A stretch of DNA of 64,000 nt from Laceyella sediminis (lineage in GTDB: Bacteria; Bacillota; Bacilli; Thermoactinomycetales; Thermoactinomycetaceae), in the NCBI RefSeq assembly GCF_003003125.1, contig NZ_PVTZ01000008.1, forward strand, positions 1 to 64,000, written 5' to 3'. The notes under the pieces are model-generated. The model had not been told where the DNA came from. It worked only from the letters and a program-made list of their open reading frames with translations, and searched no databases. Position numbers and translations under genes: made by a program. Shown piece after piece: positions 37,571 through 47,173 of this stretch (positions are counted from its first letter, which is position 1; each line of letters starts with the position of its first letter).

Positions 37571-37696
37571 TCAATCCTCTACCCAGCGGTATCCGCAATC
37601 ATCGCACAAATATTCGTCATTTTCCGTTTGTGACACCATCTTTGAACCGCAACGCGGGCATTTCTCGTTGTCTCTGCCCCAAAAATTTCTCTCCAT
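37571..37696 (-). CDS. 41-residue zinc-ribbon protein
   Basis: The short product has CPRCGSKM followed 14 residues later by CDDCGYRW, two CxxC knuckles of a rubredoxin-like or transcription-factor-like zinc ribbon. GGGAGGCAGGG precedes the ATG and a strong terminator follows the stop, which supports a real gene. An in-frame ATG nine codons upstream lacks a site. Role unknown; such mini zinc ribbons often bind nucleic acid or accompany other proteins. Confidence 0.7.
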   Translation of the reverse strand: MERNFWGRDNEKCPRCGSKMVSQTENDEYLCDDCGYRWVED

Positions 37697-38087
37697 CCCC
37701 CTGCCTCCCTTCTTATCCGGCATGATGCAATGTCATTTTATAATATAGAATGAGTTCTTTTCCCTTTTTGCTTGTGATTTTAACCGCTGACTTTCTCAAA
37801 CAGGATCGACCAGCGGCAAACTAGCTCTGTTTGTAATTAATTTTATTTTATCAAAAGACTAAAAAATCTGTAAATAAGAAACGAAAATTCTCTCCTTGTT
37901 TCCTGCGCGTTGTAACAAAAACTCCCCCCTTGTCCGACCTTCTTTCCACCGGCGCCTCCACGTGATTGCCGGCCGTCCCTTCTCCCCCTGAATCGGTTAA
38001 AATAAAGAGGCGAACGACCAGCAGCCCTTTTTGCCCTTTTCGCCATTTATCCCGCTTGCCAAAATCAGACGAAGGAAGTGTTAAAGT
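37697..38087. other. 391-base gap upstream of the MarR gene
   Basis: A+T-rich on the left, G+C-richer on the right. I see no gene. On the minus strand TATATT/TATAAA boxes near 37,740 may be the promoter of the zinc-ribbon gene. No clear operator palindrome for the MarR regulator is visible. Confidence 0.5.
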
Positions 38088-38555
38088 TTGGATAAAGAAA
38101 AACTAGTCGCCATGACAGAATCGTTTCGCACAAATCTTTCCACCCTTATCCGCCTGAGCAAAGATCTTTTGGAACGGCAGTTGATGCGCCACGATGTTCC
38201 CATCACGGCACGCCAATTTGCCGTATTGGTGCAGCTCAGCAAGCAACCGCTCACCATCAAACGCTTAGGGGAAGTCTTTTCCATCGAGCCTCCCACTCTC
38301 ATCCCCATCATTGACACATTGGAACGCCACCAATTGGTAAGACGGCTGACTGACAAACAAGATCGGCGTAAAAAGCATGTCGAAACCACCGACAAAGGCC
38401 AGCGGTTGATTCAGCACATGCATCAGCATATCGAACAAAACCCCATCGCCATCGCCCTCTCCACCATGGGCGAGGAAAACAGCCAGCAACTCATCGACTT
38501 GTTAGCTGAACTGGTCGTTCATCTGCAAGCGGCGCACCGGAAAGAGACGGATTAA
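38088..38555 (+). CDS. MarR-family transcriptional regulator
   Basis: 155 residues. The winged helix is clear (ITARQFAVLVQLSKQPLTIKRLGEVFSIEPPTLIPIIDTLERHQLVRR, then the wing DKQDRRKKHVETTDKGQ). The start is a TTG after GAAGGAAGTG. It stands alone, so its targets and ligand cannot be deduced from neighbours. It has its own terminator before the trehalose operon. Confidence 0.88.
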   Translation: MDKEKLVAMTESFRTNLSTLIRLSKDLLERQLMRHDVPITARQFAVLVQLSKQPLTIKRLGEVFSIEPPTLIPIIDTLERHQLVRRLTDKQDRRKKHVETTDKGQRLIQHMHQHIEQNPIAIALSTMGEENSQQLIDLLAELVVHLQAAHRKETD

Positions 38556-38638
38556 CCCTGTGCCGGAGTTTGGTGCTGGTGCACCTCCTCCCTGCGACCA
38601 CTGGACAGGCGTCGCAGGGGGCTTTCACCAATGTATAG

Positions 38639-38686
38639 AAGGAACAGATCAGCACCGAGTCCGCCGCCTGTTCCTTTTACCTTTTT
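38639..38686 (+). terminator. Terminator after the MarR gene
   Basis: AAGGAACAG and CTGTTCCTT pair around a 21-base loop and are followed by TTTTACCTTTTT. A second, T-poor hairpin (CCTGCGAC with GTCGCAGG) lies nearer the stop, at about 38,590-38,619. Confidence 0.7.
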
Positions 38687-38755
38687 ATACCCGTTCACAG
38701 GAACCATCATGCCACTTAAACCGACCCATCGTGCTGTCATCCTTTTCATTTCATA

Positions 38756-38785
38756 TTGACATTCTTGTATATACAGGTCTAAAAT
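38756..38785 (+). promoter_or_regulatory. Promoter of the trehalose operon
   Basis: TTGACA (38756-38761), an 18-base spacer and TAAAAT (38780-38785). The spacer contains the first TreR-type operator, so repressor binding would block polymerase directly. Confidence 0.8.
38766..38775. promoter_or_regulatory. TreR operator 1
   Basis: TGTATATACA, the core of TreR operators in Bacillus, lies between the -35 and -10 of the trehalose promoter. Confidence 0.8.
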
Positions 38786-38791
38786 GAAATC

Positions 38792-38809
38792 AACCTGTAT
38801 ATACAGGTT
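38792..38809. promoter_or_regulatory. TreR operator 2
   Basis: A perfect 18-base palindrome AACCTGTATATACAGGTT, 30 bases centre to centre from operator 1 (about three helix turns), just downstream of the expected transcription start. The spacing suits two repressor dimers on one face of the DNA. A leader of about 260 bases with no gene follows before treP. Confidence 0.85.
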
Positions 38810-39073
38810 ACAGCTTGGAGGCAACCTCTGGAGGAGCCAAAGCTCCAGGACATGTTGTCACCTAACCAAGCCCATCTATACACCGCCGGCAAACGAGCGA
38901 TTGTCTAATTATTCAAAACCTTCTCCAGATTCTCGTTGCCGTACCATGGTGCAAAACCCTTTTTCATGTCCCATGCGCCTAAAAGGGCCATCTCCATTAC
39001 TCGCCTCCTTTGCCAATGCGAAAGGATGCGACAAGCACGTAAAAAATCTTAAACAACAGGAGGCGAATCCTGC

Positions 39074-40660
39074 ATGCAGCGCACACTTACTTTTGATTTC
39101 TTCCAACGGATCGGCCGCGCAATGATGGCTGTCGTGCTTATCCTCCCCCTTGTCTCGATCTTGATGGGACTGGGCGGCGTCATCCTCAATCCCAATGTGC
39201 AACAACTTCTCCCCTTCTTGGCAGGCGATGCTTGGCAAGTTGTCGGAGAACTGATGCAACGCGCCGGACAAGCGGTCTTTAACAATTTGCCCGTTCTGTT
39301 TGCCATCGCCATCGCTATCACTTGGACCAATCGCGGCATGGCTGGCTTTTCCGCACTTATCGCCTTTTTCATCATGCACACCACCATCGGGGCCTTGATC
39401 GATATCACAGGCGTCAAGCTGAATGAACGGATGCTGGGCACCGAATTGGGCATTCCCACCTTGCAAACCGGGGTGTTTGGTGGCATCTTGATCGGGTTTT
39501 TGACTGCTTATTTATACAACCGCTTTCATAAGGTGCAACTGCCTGACGCCATCTCTCTTTTCAGCGGTGAACGGCTGGTACCCATCGTCGCTTCTTTCGG
39601 CGGAATTGTAACCGCTGTCATTTTGTTCTTCGCTTGGCCGCAAATCAGTCTTGGGGTGTTGGCAACAGGTGACTTCATCGCCAACCACACCAATCCGTTA
39701 GTCGTCGGTCTGTACGGGGGGCTAGAAAAACTGTTGATTCCATTTGGGCTCCACCACATTTACAACACTCCCCTGCTGTTCACGGACATCGGCGGCGCTT
39801 ACACCACTTTGGACGGCGCCCGCGTCGTTGGGGACCAAAACGTGTATATCGCTCAAGTGATCGACAAATTGAAAGACGCCAGCATTTCCATCACTGGTGG
39901 TACTTATATTGCTGGTAAATTCATTCCCGTCATGTTTGGTTTGCCCGCAGCTGCCCTGGCCATGTACCAAGTTTCCAAGACAGAGAAAAAAGGCAAAGCC
40001 AAGTCACTTTTGGCTGCGGCAGCCATCACCGCTCTGTTGACCGGCATCACCGAACCGCTGGAATTTACATTCCTGTTTGTTGCACCCGTCCTGTATGCCG
40101 CGCACACCGTATTGACAGCGCTGGCATTCGGCCTCATGAATGCGCTTGGCATGCACGCTGGCTTTGCGGGCGGTTCTGGTTTGATCGACTTTATCCTGTT
40201 CAACAGCCTGCCAAATCACTCTAACGCTTGGCTGGTCACCATCGGGCTGGGGCTCGTGTTTGCAGTCATTTATTACTTTGTGTTCAAATGGCTCATTCTG
40301 AAGTGGGACTTGAAAACGCCCGGTCGGGAAGATGACGGGGAAGAAACCAAGCTGTACACTAAAGAGGACTATCGTGCCAAACAACAGACGACATCTTGTA
40401 TTGAACAACCCAACGCCGAGGCGGAAAGCTCACGCGCTTCCCAGATTCTCGCCGCATTGGGTGGACAAGAGAATATCCGTCAATTAGATGCTTGCATCAC
40501 CCGGTTGCGCGTCGGTGTCCACGATCTCTCCAAAGTCGACGAGGAAGCGTTGAAACGGTTGGGCGCATCGGGTGTGCTGAAGGTGAACGATGGCATTCAA
40601 GCCGTCTTCGGTACTAAATCTTCTATCATCAAAGCAGAAATCGAAGAAATCATGCAATGA
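39074..40660 (+). CDS. PTS EIICB sugar permease, probably for trehalose
   Basis: A 528-residue transporter that would phosphorylate its sugar during uptake. Residues about 1-425 are the EIIC membrane domain of the glucose/maltose family (GITEPLEFTFLFVAPVLYA), then a linker (TPGREDDGEETKLYTKEDY, as in Bacillus MalP), then an EIIB domain at the C terminus with the phospho-Cys in LDACITRLRV (about residue 474). No EIIA is present, so one must be borrowed. Its place before treA and treR, under TreR operators, points to trehalose, yet it is not a TreP-type EIIBC. AACAGGAGGCG precedes the ATG. Confidence 0.85.
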   Translation: MQRTLTFDFFQRIGRAMMAVVLILPLVSILMGLGGVILNPNVQQLLPFLAGDAWQVVGELMQRAGQAVFNNLPVLFAIAIAITWTNRGMAGFSALIAFFIMHTTIGALIDITGVKLNERMLGTELGIPTLQTGVFGGILIGFLTAYLYNRFHKVQLPDAISLFSGERLVPIVASFGGIVTAVILFFAWPQISLGVLATGDFIANHTNPLVVGLYGGLEKLLIPFGLHHIYNTPLLFTDIGGAYTTLDGARVVGDQNVYIAQVIDKLKDASISITGGTYIAGKFIPVMFGLPAAALAMYQVSKTEKKGKAKSLLAAAAITALLTGITEPLEFTFLFVAPVLYAAHTVLTALAFGLMNALGMHAGFAGGSGLIDFILFNSLPNHSNAWLVTIGLGLVFAVIYYFVFKWLILKWDLKTPGREDDGEETKLYTKEDYRAKQQTTSCIEQPNAEAESSRASQILAALGGQENIRQLDACITRLRVGVHDLSKVDEEALKRLGASGVLKVNDGIQAVFGTKSSIIKAEIEEIMQ

Positions 40661-40673
40661 AACAGGTGATATC

Positions 40674-42347
40674 ATGAACGAATGGTGGCGTAAAGCCGTT
40701 GTCTACCAAATTTACCCCCGCAGTTTCAAAGACTCCACTGGCGATGGTGTGGGCGACCTGCGTGGCGTCATGGAAAAGCTAGATTATCTGAAAAACCTTG
40801 GCGTCGATGTGATATGGTTGACTCCCATTTACCGCTCGCCTTTGCGGGACAACGGCTACGACATCAGCGATTATTATCAGATCCATGAGGATCTAGGAAC
40901 CATGGATGATTTTGAAGCGTTGTTGGCAGAGGCTCACGCCCGCGATATGAAAATCATCTTGGACATGGTGGTTAACCACACTTCCACTGCACACCCATGG
41001 TTCCAAGAGGCTCGCGCTTCATTGGACAACCCTTACCGGGACTTCTACATCTGGCGCGACCAACCCAACAATTGGCAATCCAAATTTGGCGGCTCTGCTT
41101 GGCAGCGTGACCATGCGACTGGGCAATATTATTTGCACCTGTTTGATGTGACACAGGCCGACCTCAATTGGGAAAACCCGGAGTTGCGCCGCCGCATCCA
41201 CAAAATGATGAAATGGTGGTTGGACAAAGGCGTAGACGGCTTTCGGCTTGACGTCATCAACCTGTTGTCCAAAGATCAGCGTTTCCCGGATGACGACGGC
41301 TCTGTCCCCCCGGGTGACGGGCGCCGTTTTTACACCGATGGGCCCCGGATTCACGAGTATCTCGCGGAGATGAACCGGGAAGTGTTTGTCCACTACGACA
41401 TGATGACTGTAGGGGAAATGTCTTCCACATCCATCCCCCATTGCATCCGTTATACCCATCCGGACAACGGCGAACTAAATATGACGTTCAACTTCCATCA
41501 TTTGAAAGTAGATTATCCGGGTGGTGAGAAATGGGCCGTTGGTGAGATGGACTTTCTGGCTTTGAAGCGGATTTTAGCGGATTGGCAAACGAGCATGGCC
41601 AAAGGCGGCGGCTGGAACGCCCTGTTCTGGTGCAACCATGATCAACCGCGCATCGTCTCTCGTTATGGCGATGATCAAACCCACCGTGTGGCCTCAGCCA
41701 AAATGCTGGCCACCGCACTCCATCTGATGCAAGGCACCCCCTTCATCTACCAGGGTGAAGAATTGGGCATGACGAATCCCGACTTCACTTCTTTCGCAGA
41801 TTATCGCGATGTGGAAACGCACAACATGGTGTCCATCCTGCGGGATCGGGGCTATTCCGAAGCGGAAGTGCTGAAAATCATTCGCCAGAAATCACGGGAC
41901 AATTCCCGCACGCCCATGCAATGGGACGCAACGGAACATGCCGGTTTCACGACAGGGACGCCATGGATCAAGGTCGCGCCCAACTACCAAGAAATCAATG
42001 CCGAACAGGCGCTTGCAGACCCCGACTCGATCTTTTATCATTACAAGAAATTGATTCGTTTGCGCAAAGAGCTGGACATTGTTACCACCGGCACATATGA
42101 ATGCGTCGACATCGACCATCCTGAAGTCTATGCGTACTTGCGCCATGGTGACAATGAAAAGCTATTCGTGGTCAATCTGTTCGGCGGGCGGGCGCTTTCT
42201 TACACCGTGCCGGAGGAGGTGCTCACTTCTGTCCAAGGATGGACGAGGGAAATTCTGCTCTCCAACTATCCAGATTCCGCCGCCTTTGGGGAACAGTTGC
42301 CTTTGCGGCCATATGAATCAATCGTCTATCGACTCACTGCCAATTGA
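40674..42347 (+). CDS. treA: Trehalose-6-phosphate hydrolase
   Basis: GH13 enzyme splitting trehalose 6-phosphate to glucose and glucose 6-phosphate in the cytoplasm. The 557-residue protein follows Bacillus TreA closely along its length: WWRKAVVYQIYPRSFKDSTG, GFRLDVINL with the nucleophile Asp, MTVGEMSS with the acid/base Glu, NALFWCNHDQPR, and RPYESIVYRL at the end. The ATG at 40674 is set by AACAGGTGATATC, 13 bases after the permease stop. Confidence 0.95.
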   Translation: MNEWWRKAVVYQIYPRSFKDSTGDGVGDLRGVMEKLDYLKNLGVDVIWLTPIYRSPLRDNGYDISDYYQIHEDLGTMDDFEALLAEAHARDMKIILDMVVNHTSTAHPWFQEARASLDNPYRDFYIWRDQPNNWQSKFGGSAWQRDHATGQYYLHLFDVTQADLNWENPELRRRIHKMMKWWLDKGVDGFRLDVINLLSKDQRFPDDDGSVPPGDGRRFYTDGPRIHEYLAEMNREVFVHYDMMTVGEMSSTSIPHCIRYTHPDNGELNMTFNFHHLKVDYPGGEKWAVGEMDFLALKRILADWQTSMAKGGGWNALFWCNHDQPRIVSRYGDDQTHRVASAKMLATALHLMQGTPFIYQGEELGMTNPDFTSFADYRDVETHNMVSILRDRGYSEAEVLKIIRQKSRDNSRTPMQWDATEHAGFTTGTPWIKVAPNYQEINAEQALADPDSIFYHYKKLIRLRKELDIVTTGTYECVDIDHPEVYAYLRHGDNEKLFVVNLFGGRALSYTVPEEVLTSVQGWTREILLSNYPDSAAFGEQLPLRPYESIVYRLTAN

Positions 42348-42359
42348 GAGGAAGAGCCT

Positions 42360-43070
42360 GTGTTGGATAATATTTATCTTTCAATCTATCATGATTTGGT
42401 CAATCAAATCGAACAGGGTACCTTGCCGCCCGACAGCAAACTCCCGTCAGAAAACGAGTTGGCCGTGCAGTACGGCACCTCGCGGGAAACGGTGCGCAAG
42501 GCCCTACACCTCCTCTCGCAGCATGGATATATCCATAAAATCAAAGGCAAAGGCTCTTTTGTCCTACATGTCAACAAATTCAATTTCCCCGTCTCGGGAT
42601 TGGTCAGCTTCAAAGAACTGACCAAACGGATGCGGAAAAAAGCAACAACGAAAGTGATTTCGCTCAGACGGGGCAGGCCGTCCCCTTATATCGCCACGCA
42701 ATTAAACATTTCTCGCACCGAAGAGGTCTGGGAAGTAATTCGGGTGCGCGAGATCGATGGGGAGAAAATCATCCTCGACAAAGACTATTTTCGAAGCTTT
42801 ATCCCACCGCTTACCGTGGAGATTTGCGAAGACTCCATCTATGAATACTTGGATCAAACGCTGACGGTGGGCATCAGCTTCGCCAAAAAATTTATCACCA
42901 TTGAGAGCATCACCGAAGAAGACCAAACCTGGCTTGATCACAAGCAATACCCCATGATCGCCGTCGTGCGTAACTATGTGCACTTGGAGGATAACACCTT
43001 GTTCCAGTATTCCGAATCCCGCCACCGCCCCGACAAATTTCGCTTTGTCGACTTCGCGCGGCGGGCATAA
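42360..43070 (+). CDS. treR: Trehalose operon repressor, GntR family
   Basis: 236 residues: an N-terminal GntR winged helix (LPSENELAVQYGTSRETVRKAL) and a C-terminal UTRA effector domain. It lies 12 bases after treA, and two TreR-type operators sit at the operon promoter, so autoregulation is likely with trehalose 6-phosphate as inducer (known for Bacillus TreR). The start is GTG (42360) or the adjacent TTG (42363), after GAGGAAGAG. Confidence 0.93.
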   Translation: MLDNIYLSIYHDLVNQIEQGTLPPDSKLPSENELAVQYGTSRETVRKALHLLSQHGYIHKIKGKGSFVLHVNKFNFPVSGLVSFKELTKRMRKKATTKVISLRRGRPSPYIATQLNISRTEEVWEVIRVREIDGEKIILDKDYFRSFIPPLTVEICEDSIYEYLDQTLTVGISFAKKFITIESITEEDQTWLDHKQYPMIAVVRNYVHLEDNTLFQYSESRHRPDKFRFVDFARRA

Positions 43071-43115
43071 AAAACCCCCGTGTCCCAAAACCATTGGGAT
43101 GCGGGGGTTTCTTTT
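43070..43115 (+). terminator. Terminator of the trehalose operon
   Basis: AAACCCCCGTGTCCCAA and TTGGGATGCGGGGGTTT form a stem of about 16 pairs followed by CTTTT. Confidence 0.9.
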
Positions 43116-43177
43116 ATCCGCTTAAATCGGATGACATCATCTTCCCACTTAAAACAACCCAAGCTAAAAATTGGACA

Positions 43178-43226
43178 AGAAAAACACCCCCTCCTGCCAA
43201 ACGACTTGGCACAGAAGGGGGCGTTC
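43178..43226 (-). terminator. Terminator of the hemEHY operon
   Basis: AACGCCCCCTTCTGTGCCAA and TTGGCAGGAGGGGGTGTT pair on the minus strand and run into TTTTC. Confidence 0.85.
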
Positions 43227-43257
43227 TTTCGGCAAGGCCAGTACTTTCCCTGTCGAT

Positions 43258-44703
43258 CTAATATAGCGAAATAAATGTTTGACAGTCAGTCGCTTCCGAT
43301 GTGACGATGCCATCGACGAGCTCAGCGACAACCTCTTTGCCTTGCTGAATGCAATCCGGCAAGCCGACGCCTCTGTAGAAGGAACCGGACAGCAAGACAT
43401 TGGGCAACGCCTCTCGCACTTGGCCCATGGTGCGCTCCACCCAATAAGGGTGTCCCACTTCGTATGGTGGCCGGGATGCTGTAAAGCGGTGGACAAAAGT
43501 GAACTCCGGTTCACCGCTGATATCCATCGCCCGAATCCGGCGCAAATCAGCAAGCACCGTTTGGATGATTTCCTCATCGGAGCGGTGGACGATTTCGTCG
43601 GTTTGGGGCCGGCCGACAAAACAGCGGAGCAAGGCTTTCCCTTCCGGCGTGGTATGGGGCCATTTTTGGTGAAGCCAAGTGCAGGCCGTAATAGACAAGT
43701 CCGCCTGACGGGGCACGATAAAGCCAGTGCCTTGAACAGAGACGCGCACTTGTTCTTTGGGAAACGCGAGCGCAACTGTGGCCACCGAGGTGGGTTCAGA
43801 CATGTCAATCGGTGGCAAGTCAAGATAAGGGCGCAACAGGCGCCGCGTCACCGGATGTGGTGTGGTGAACACCACGTGGCTGGCCTCGATGGTACCCCCA
43901 TCGCTCAATGCCAACCGATATCCCTCATCCAGCTTAGTAAAGTGGATGATTTCCGTGTTCTTTCGCACACAAGCAGCCGGCAGGGAGGCCTCGATTCGTT
44001 CGACTAGCGTACCAAGCCCGCTCCGGAGCGTTTGAAACATGCCCTTTTTTCTTTTGGAGGTGCGGGGCGTGCGGGTGTTGCGCATCGCTTTGATCAGGCT
44101 CCCGTGCTCCATCAAGAGCCGGTGATACTGCGGAAAAGTGGCCAACAAACTGAGATGGTCGATCGGATTTCCGTACACGCCGGAGATCAGAGGTTCAATT
44201 ACCCGGTCCACCATCTCATCACCAAAACGCCGGCGGAAAAAGTCGCCGACAGACAGGTCGCCGGGCATCTCTTCCGGGGGCAGAAGCAAATCTTCCAAGG
44301 CCCGCGCCTTGCCTGACACGGACAATAAGCCCGATTGCAGAAATGGCTCGATCTTCGTTGGCATCCCCATGACAGACCCTTCAGGAATGGGGTGCAAATC
44401 GCGTTCATGATAGATAAAAGCCTGTCCCGTTTCATTGTTGACCAATTCGCCTTCCAATCCTAGATCCATGGCCAGCTGGGTGGCGTGGCGTTTCCGCTCC
44501 AAAAAGGAGTCCGGCCCTTTTTCGATGACATAGCCGTCACGCCTTATGGTGTCAATTTTCCCACCTAATCGGGAACTAGACTCAATCAGCGTAAATTTCA
44601 TTGGCAGCCGCTTCGCTTCTATTTCCCGATGCAAGTAATAAGCAACGGTTAAGCCGGTGATGCCGCCCCCCACGATGGCGACATGATGCTTTGGTCGACT
44701 CAT
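43258..44703 (-). CDS. hemY: Coproporphyrinogen III oxidase, HemY/CgoX type
   Basis: FAD enzyme that oxidises coproporphyrinogen III to coproporphyrin III in the Firmicutes haem pathway. The 481-residue protein starts with the dinucleotide-binding HHVAIVGGGITGLTVAYYL and has ESSSRLGGKIDTI and GVGLPDCIQQGKEVV near the end. It is the last gene of hemE-hemH-hemY, 6 bases after hemH. Confidence 0.95.
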   Translation of the reverse strand: MSRPKHHVAIVGGGITGLTVAYYLHREIEAKRLPMKFTLIESSSRLGGKIDTIRRDGYVIEKGPDSFLERKRHATQLAMDLGLEGELVNNETGQAFIYHERDLHPIPEGSVMGMPTKIEPFLQSGLLSVSGKARALEDLLLPPEEMPGDLSVGDFFRRRFGDEMVDRVIEPLISGVYGNPIDHLSLLATFPQYHRLLMEHGSLIKAMRNTRTPRTSKRKKGMFQTLRSGLGTLVERIEASLPAACVRKNTEIIHFTKLDEGYRLALSDGGTIEASHVVFTTPHPVTRRLLRPYLDLPPIDMSEPTSVATVALAFPKEQVRVSVQGTGFIVPRQADLSITACTWLHQKWPHTTPEGKALLRCFVGRPQTDEIVHRSDEEIIQTVLADLRRIRAMDISGEPEFTFVHRFTASRPPYEVGHPYWVERTMGQVREALPNVLLSGSFYRGVGLPDCIQQGKEVVAELVDGIVTSEATDCQTFISLY

Positions 44704-44709
44704 GGCTTC

Positions 44710-45651
44710 TCAGATGGCTCCTTTGCGAATGAGTTCCTTGCTCAAAATTCCGCTCAAACAAGCGATGAATTCCGGTCGGGCGTTCGGCATCGGCGGCCGG
44801 TAATAGTTCGCTCCCAACTCGTCAGTCACCGCTTTGCACTCAATGTCATTGTCATACAATACTTCGAGGTGCTCGGCCACAAATCCGATAGGACAATAGA
44901 TAAAGGAAGTAAAGCCTTCCTTGTCGTGCAACTCGCGTGTCAAATCCTGCACATCGGGGCCAAGCCAAGGCTCTGGTGTACGTCCCGCGCTTTGCCACCC
45001 CATCCGGTAGTGAGGGATGTCCACCCGCTCAGCGATCAATTTCGCCGTTTCCTGCAATTGGCGGGGATATGGATCACCCAGGGCCAAGATTTTCTCCGGC
45101 AAACTATGTGCCGAAAAAATCACCACAGAACGTTCTTTTTCTTCTGCCGGCATCGAAGCGAACAGCTCCCGCAACTGATCTGACCAGTACTCCACGTATG
45201 CGGGTTCATCATGCCAACTGTCGATGCTATGAAGCTTGATTCCAAGCGCTTCCGCCTTGTCTGCGGCCCGACTGTTGTAGCTTTTCACACTGTAGGTGGA
45301 ATAATGCGGCGCCAACACCAGGCTGATGGCTTCTTCAATCCCGTCGTGGGCCATCTGCTCCACCGCCTCTTCAATAAACGGAGAAATGTGTTTCAGGCCC
45401 AGATAGCCGTGAAACTCCACTTCCGGAAAATGCTGGTTCAGATCAGCGACAACTTTCTCCACTTGCGCTTCAGTGATTTTGGCGAATTGATTGATCTCGC
45501 CAACCGCTTCATACCGCTCAGTCAGTTCATCCAACAAGGCTTGAGGCGGCTTTTTTCCCCTGCGGATATGCGTATAGTACGGTTCAATCTCCGACTTGCT
45601 CCGCGGTGTGCCATAAGCCATCAGGAGCACTCCGATTTTTTTCCGTTTCAC
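44710..45651 (-). CDS. hemH: Coproporphyrin ferrochelatase
   Basis: Inserts ferrous iron into coproporphyrin III (HemH/CpfC). The 313-residue protein has the metal-site His in SAHSLPEKI and the conserved Glu in the [16 protein letters not shown] segment. Its start overlaps the hemE stop by four bases. Confidence 0.96.
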   Translation of the reverse strand: MKRKKIGVLLMAYGTPRSKSEIEPYYTHIRRGKKPPQALLDELTERYEAVGEINQFAKITEAQVEKVVADLNQHFPEVEFHGYLGLKHISPFIEEAVEQMAHDGIEEAISLVLAPHYSTYSVKSYNSRAADKAEALGIKLHSIDSWHDEPAYVEYWSDQLRELFASMPAEEKERSVVIFSAHSLPEKILALGDPYPRQLQETAKLIAERVDIPHYRMGWQSAGRTPEPWLGPDVQDLTRELHDKEGFTSFIYCPIGFVAEHLEVLYDNDIECKAVTDELGANYYRPPMPNARPEFIACLSGILSKELIRKGAI

Positions 45652-46700
45652 ACGATCATCTCCCCGTTTTTGCGTGAATAGCTATGCACCAATGCCGTCA
45701 ATTTCTGCATCGTTTCCACACTGCATTGCGGGAAGATGCCATGCCCCAGGTTAAAGATGTAACCCGGCTGTTCCGTTCCTTCATCCAACACTTGTTTGGC
45801 CTTTTTCTCCAATGTCTCCCATGGAGCCAAAAGCAAGGCAGGCTCCAGATTCCCTTGCAGCGCCTTGTCCACTCCGTATTCGGTTCGCGCCTGAGTGATG
45901 GTGACGCGCCAATCCAAGCCAAGCACATCTACTGGCAACTCATTGAACGCTCGCAACAAATGACCCGTGCCCACGCCAAAGTAGATAAGCGGTACGCCAG
46001 TATCTTTGAGGCTGGAGAAAATCCGGTGCATCGTCGGGAAAATGAATTCACGGTAGTCGGCTTCGCTCACAGCCCCGACCCAGGAGTCAAATACCTGAAC
46101 CGCTTTGGCTCCAGCTGCGATCTGCGCGCGCAGGTATGTGATGGTCATATCCGCCAACTTCTCCATCAGCAACGCCCAGGTCTCTGGCGCGGTGAACATC
46201 ATCGCTTTCGTTTTGTAATAATTCTTTGATGGGCCGCCTTCAATCATGTAACTGGCCAGGGTAAACGGCGCTCCCGCAAATCCAATCAGGGGGACGCGAA
46301 GCTCATTGGCCAAGATTTTCACAGCATCCGTAATAAAAGGAATGTCTGAAACCGGATCCAATTCTCCCAAGCGGCGAACGTCGGCTGTGGTGCGAATCGG
46401 ATTGGCAATGACCGGACCGATACCGGAACGGATCTCAACATCAACACCAATCGGCTTCAACGGGGTAACAATGTCAGCAAACAAAATGGCTGCATCTACA
46501 CCCAATTGATCAACGGGCAACTTCGTTACTTCCGCACACACTTCCGGTATGTAATTCATTTCAAAAAAGCTGTATTTCTCCCTGATTTTCCGATACTCTG
46601 GCTGATAGCGCCCCGCCTGCCTCATATACCAGACCGGAACATACGGGGTCGGTTCCTTGCGGCAAGCCCGCAAAAACGTATCATTGAATGAAGATTTCAT
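45648..46700 (-). CDS. hemE: Uroporphyrinogen decarboxylase
   Basis: Decarboxylates uroporphyrinogen III to coproporphyrinogen III. The 350-residue protein has the N-terminal signature [16 protein letters not shown] and the [28 protein letters not shown] and NLGHGIFP motifs. The ATG at 46700 follows AGAGGTTTATCCA; 28 upstream codons in frame are leader. It heads the operon and is preceded by a promoter overlapped by a CRP/FNR-type site. Confidence 0.97.
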   Translation of the reverse strand: MKSSFNDTFLRACRKEPTPYVPVWYMRQAGRYQPEYRKIREKYSFFEMNYIPEVCAEVTKLPVDQLGVDAAILFADIVTPLKPIGVDVEIRSGIGPVIANPIRTTADVRRLGELDPVSDIPFITDAVKILANELRVPLIGFAGAPFTLASYMIEGGPSKNYYKTKAMMFTAPETWALLMEKLADMTITYLRAQIAAGAKAVQVFDSWVGAVSEADYREFIFPTMHRIFSSLKDTGVPLIYFGVGTGHLLRAFNELPVDVLGLDWRVTITQARTEYGVDKALQGNLEPALLLAPWETLEKKAKQVLDEGTEQPGYIFNLGHGIFPQCSVETMQKLTALVHSYSRKNGEMIV

Positions 46701-46795
46701 TGGATAAACCTCTTTTCTCTTCTCATCCTTCGTTGGTAAACAGTTTGCCACAGCAGTTCCAATGGTAAAACCAGATCTTGTCATAAAAGGGGTTC

Positions 46796-46824
46796 ATTTT
46801 ACAGTTGTACCCCATCGCATGTGA
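46796..46824 (-). promoter_or_regulatory. hemEHY promoter
   Basis: On the minus strand TAAAAT (46796-46801) is preceded after 17 bases by TCACAT (46819-46824), a poor -35. A weak -35 overlapped by an activator-type site is usual for activator-dependent promoters. Confidence 0.5.
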
Positions 46825-46835
46825 GAAATTTCACA
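46820..46835. promoter_or_regulatory. CRP/FNR-type binding site at the hemEHY promoter
   Basis: TGTGAGAAATTTCACA matches TGTGA-N6-TCACA exactly, with one more matching pair outside (ATGTGA...TCACAT). Its centre is roughly 40 bases upstream of the predicted start, the position for class II activation. In Bacillus this consensus is that of Fnr. Confidence 0.6.
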
Positions 46836-47173
46836 TACACATACTCCAAACGCTCTGTTTGTGCAAACGAGACCCGAATGCACAACAAGTGCTCTGCACA
46901 GACAAGAGCCCGGCCAGCCCTCCTGTGAAGCTGAGGAATGTGATTGGAATGCCGTTTCAATTGCGGCTTATGACACCCTATTTCTAAACATGCGTTTAAA
47001 TCAAATGTATAGTTCCTGATAGGAGATGTCAATATCTCAATTCCGTGACAAATTCTCTTCCATTACGGCAACAGGCAACGATGGCAGGCGAAATGAAAAG
47101 GCTTACCCACCGCCACCTAGTTTCCCGAGTGTGATACAATGCAAGTACAAATCTTGAGAGCGCAGGTGATCAT
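46836..47173. other. Gap between hemE promoter and the creatininase-family gene
   Basis: About 340 bases without a gene. A TACAAT box (GTGTGATACAATG, near 47,130-47,142) is a possible -10 for the plus-strand gene, with no good -35. Nothing else recognised. Confidence 0.5.

Noticed and set aside
38552-38824. 90-codon minus-strand frame over the trehalose promoter and TreR operators
   Set aside because: It overlaps the promoter, both operators and a terminator and has no ribosome binding site.
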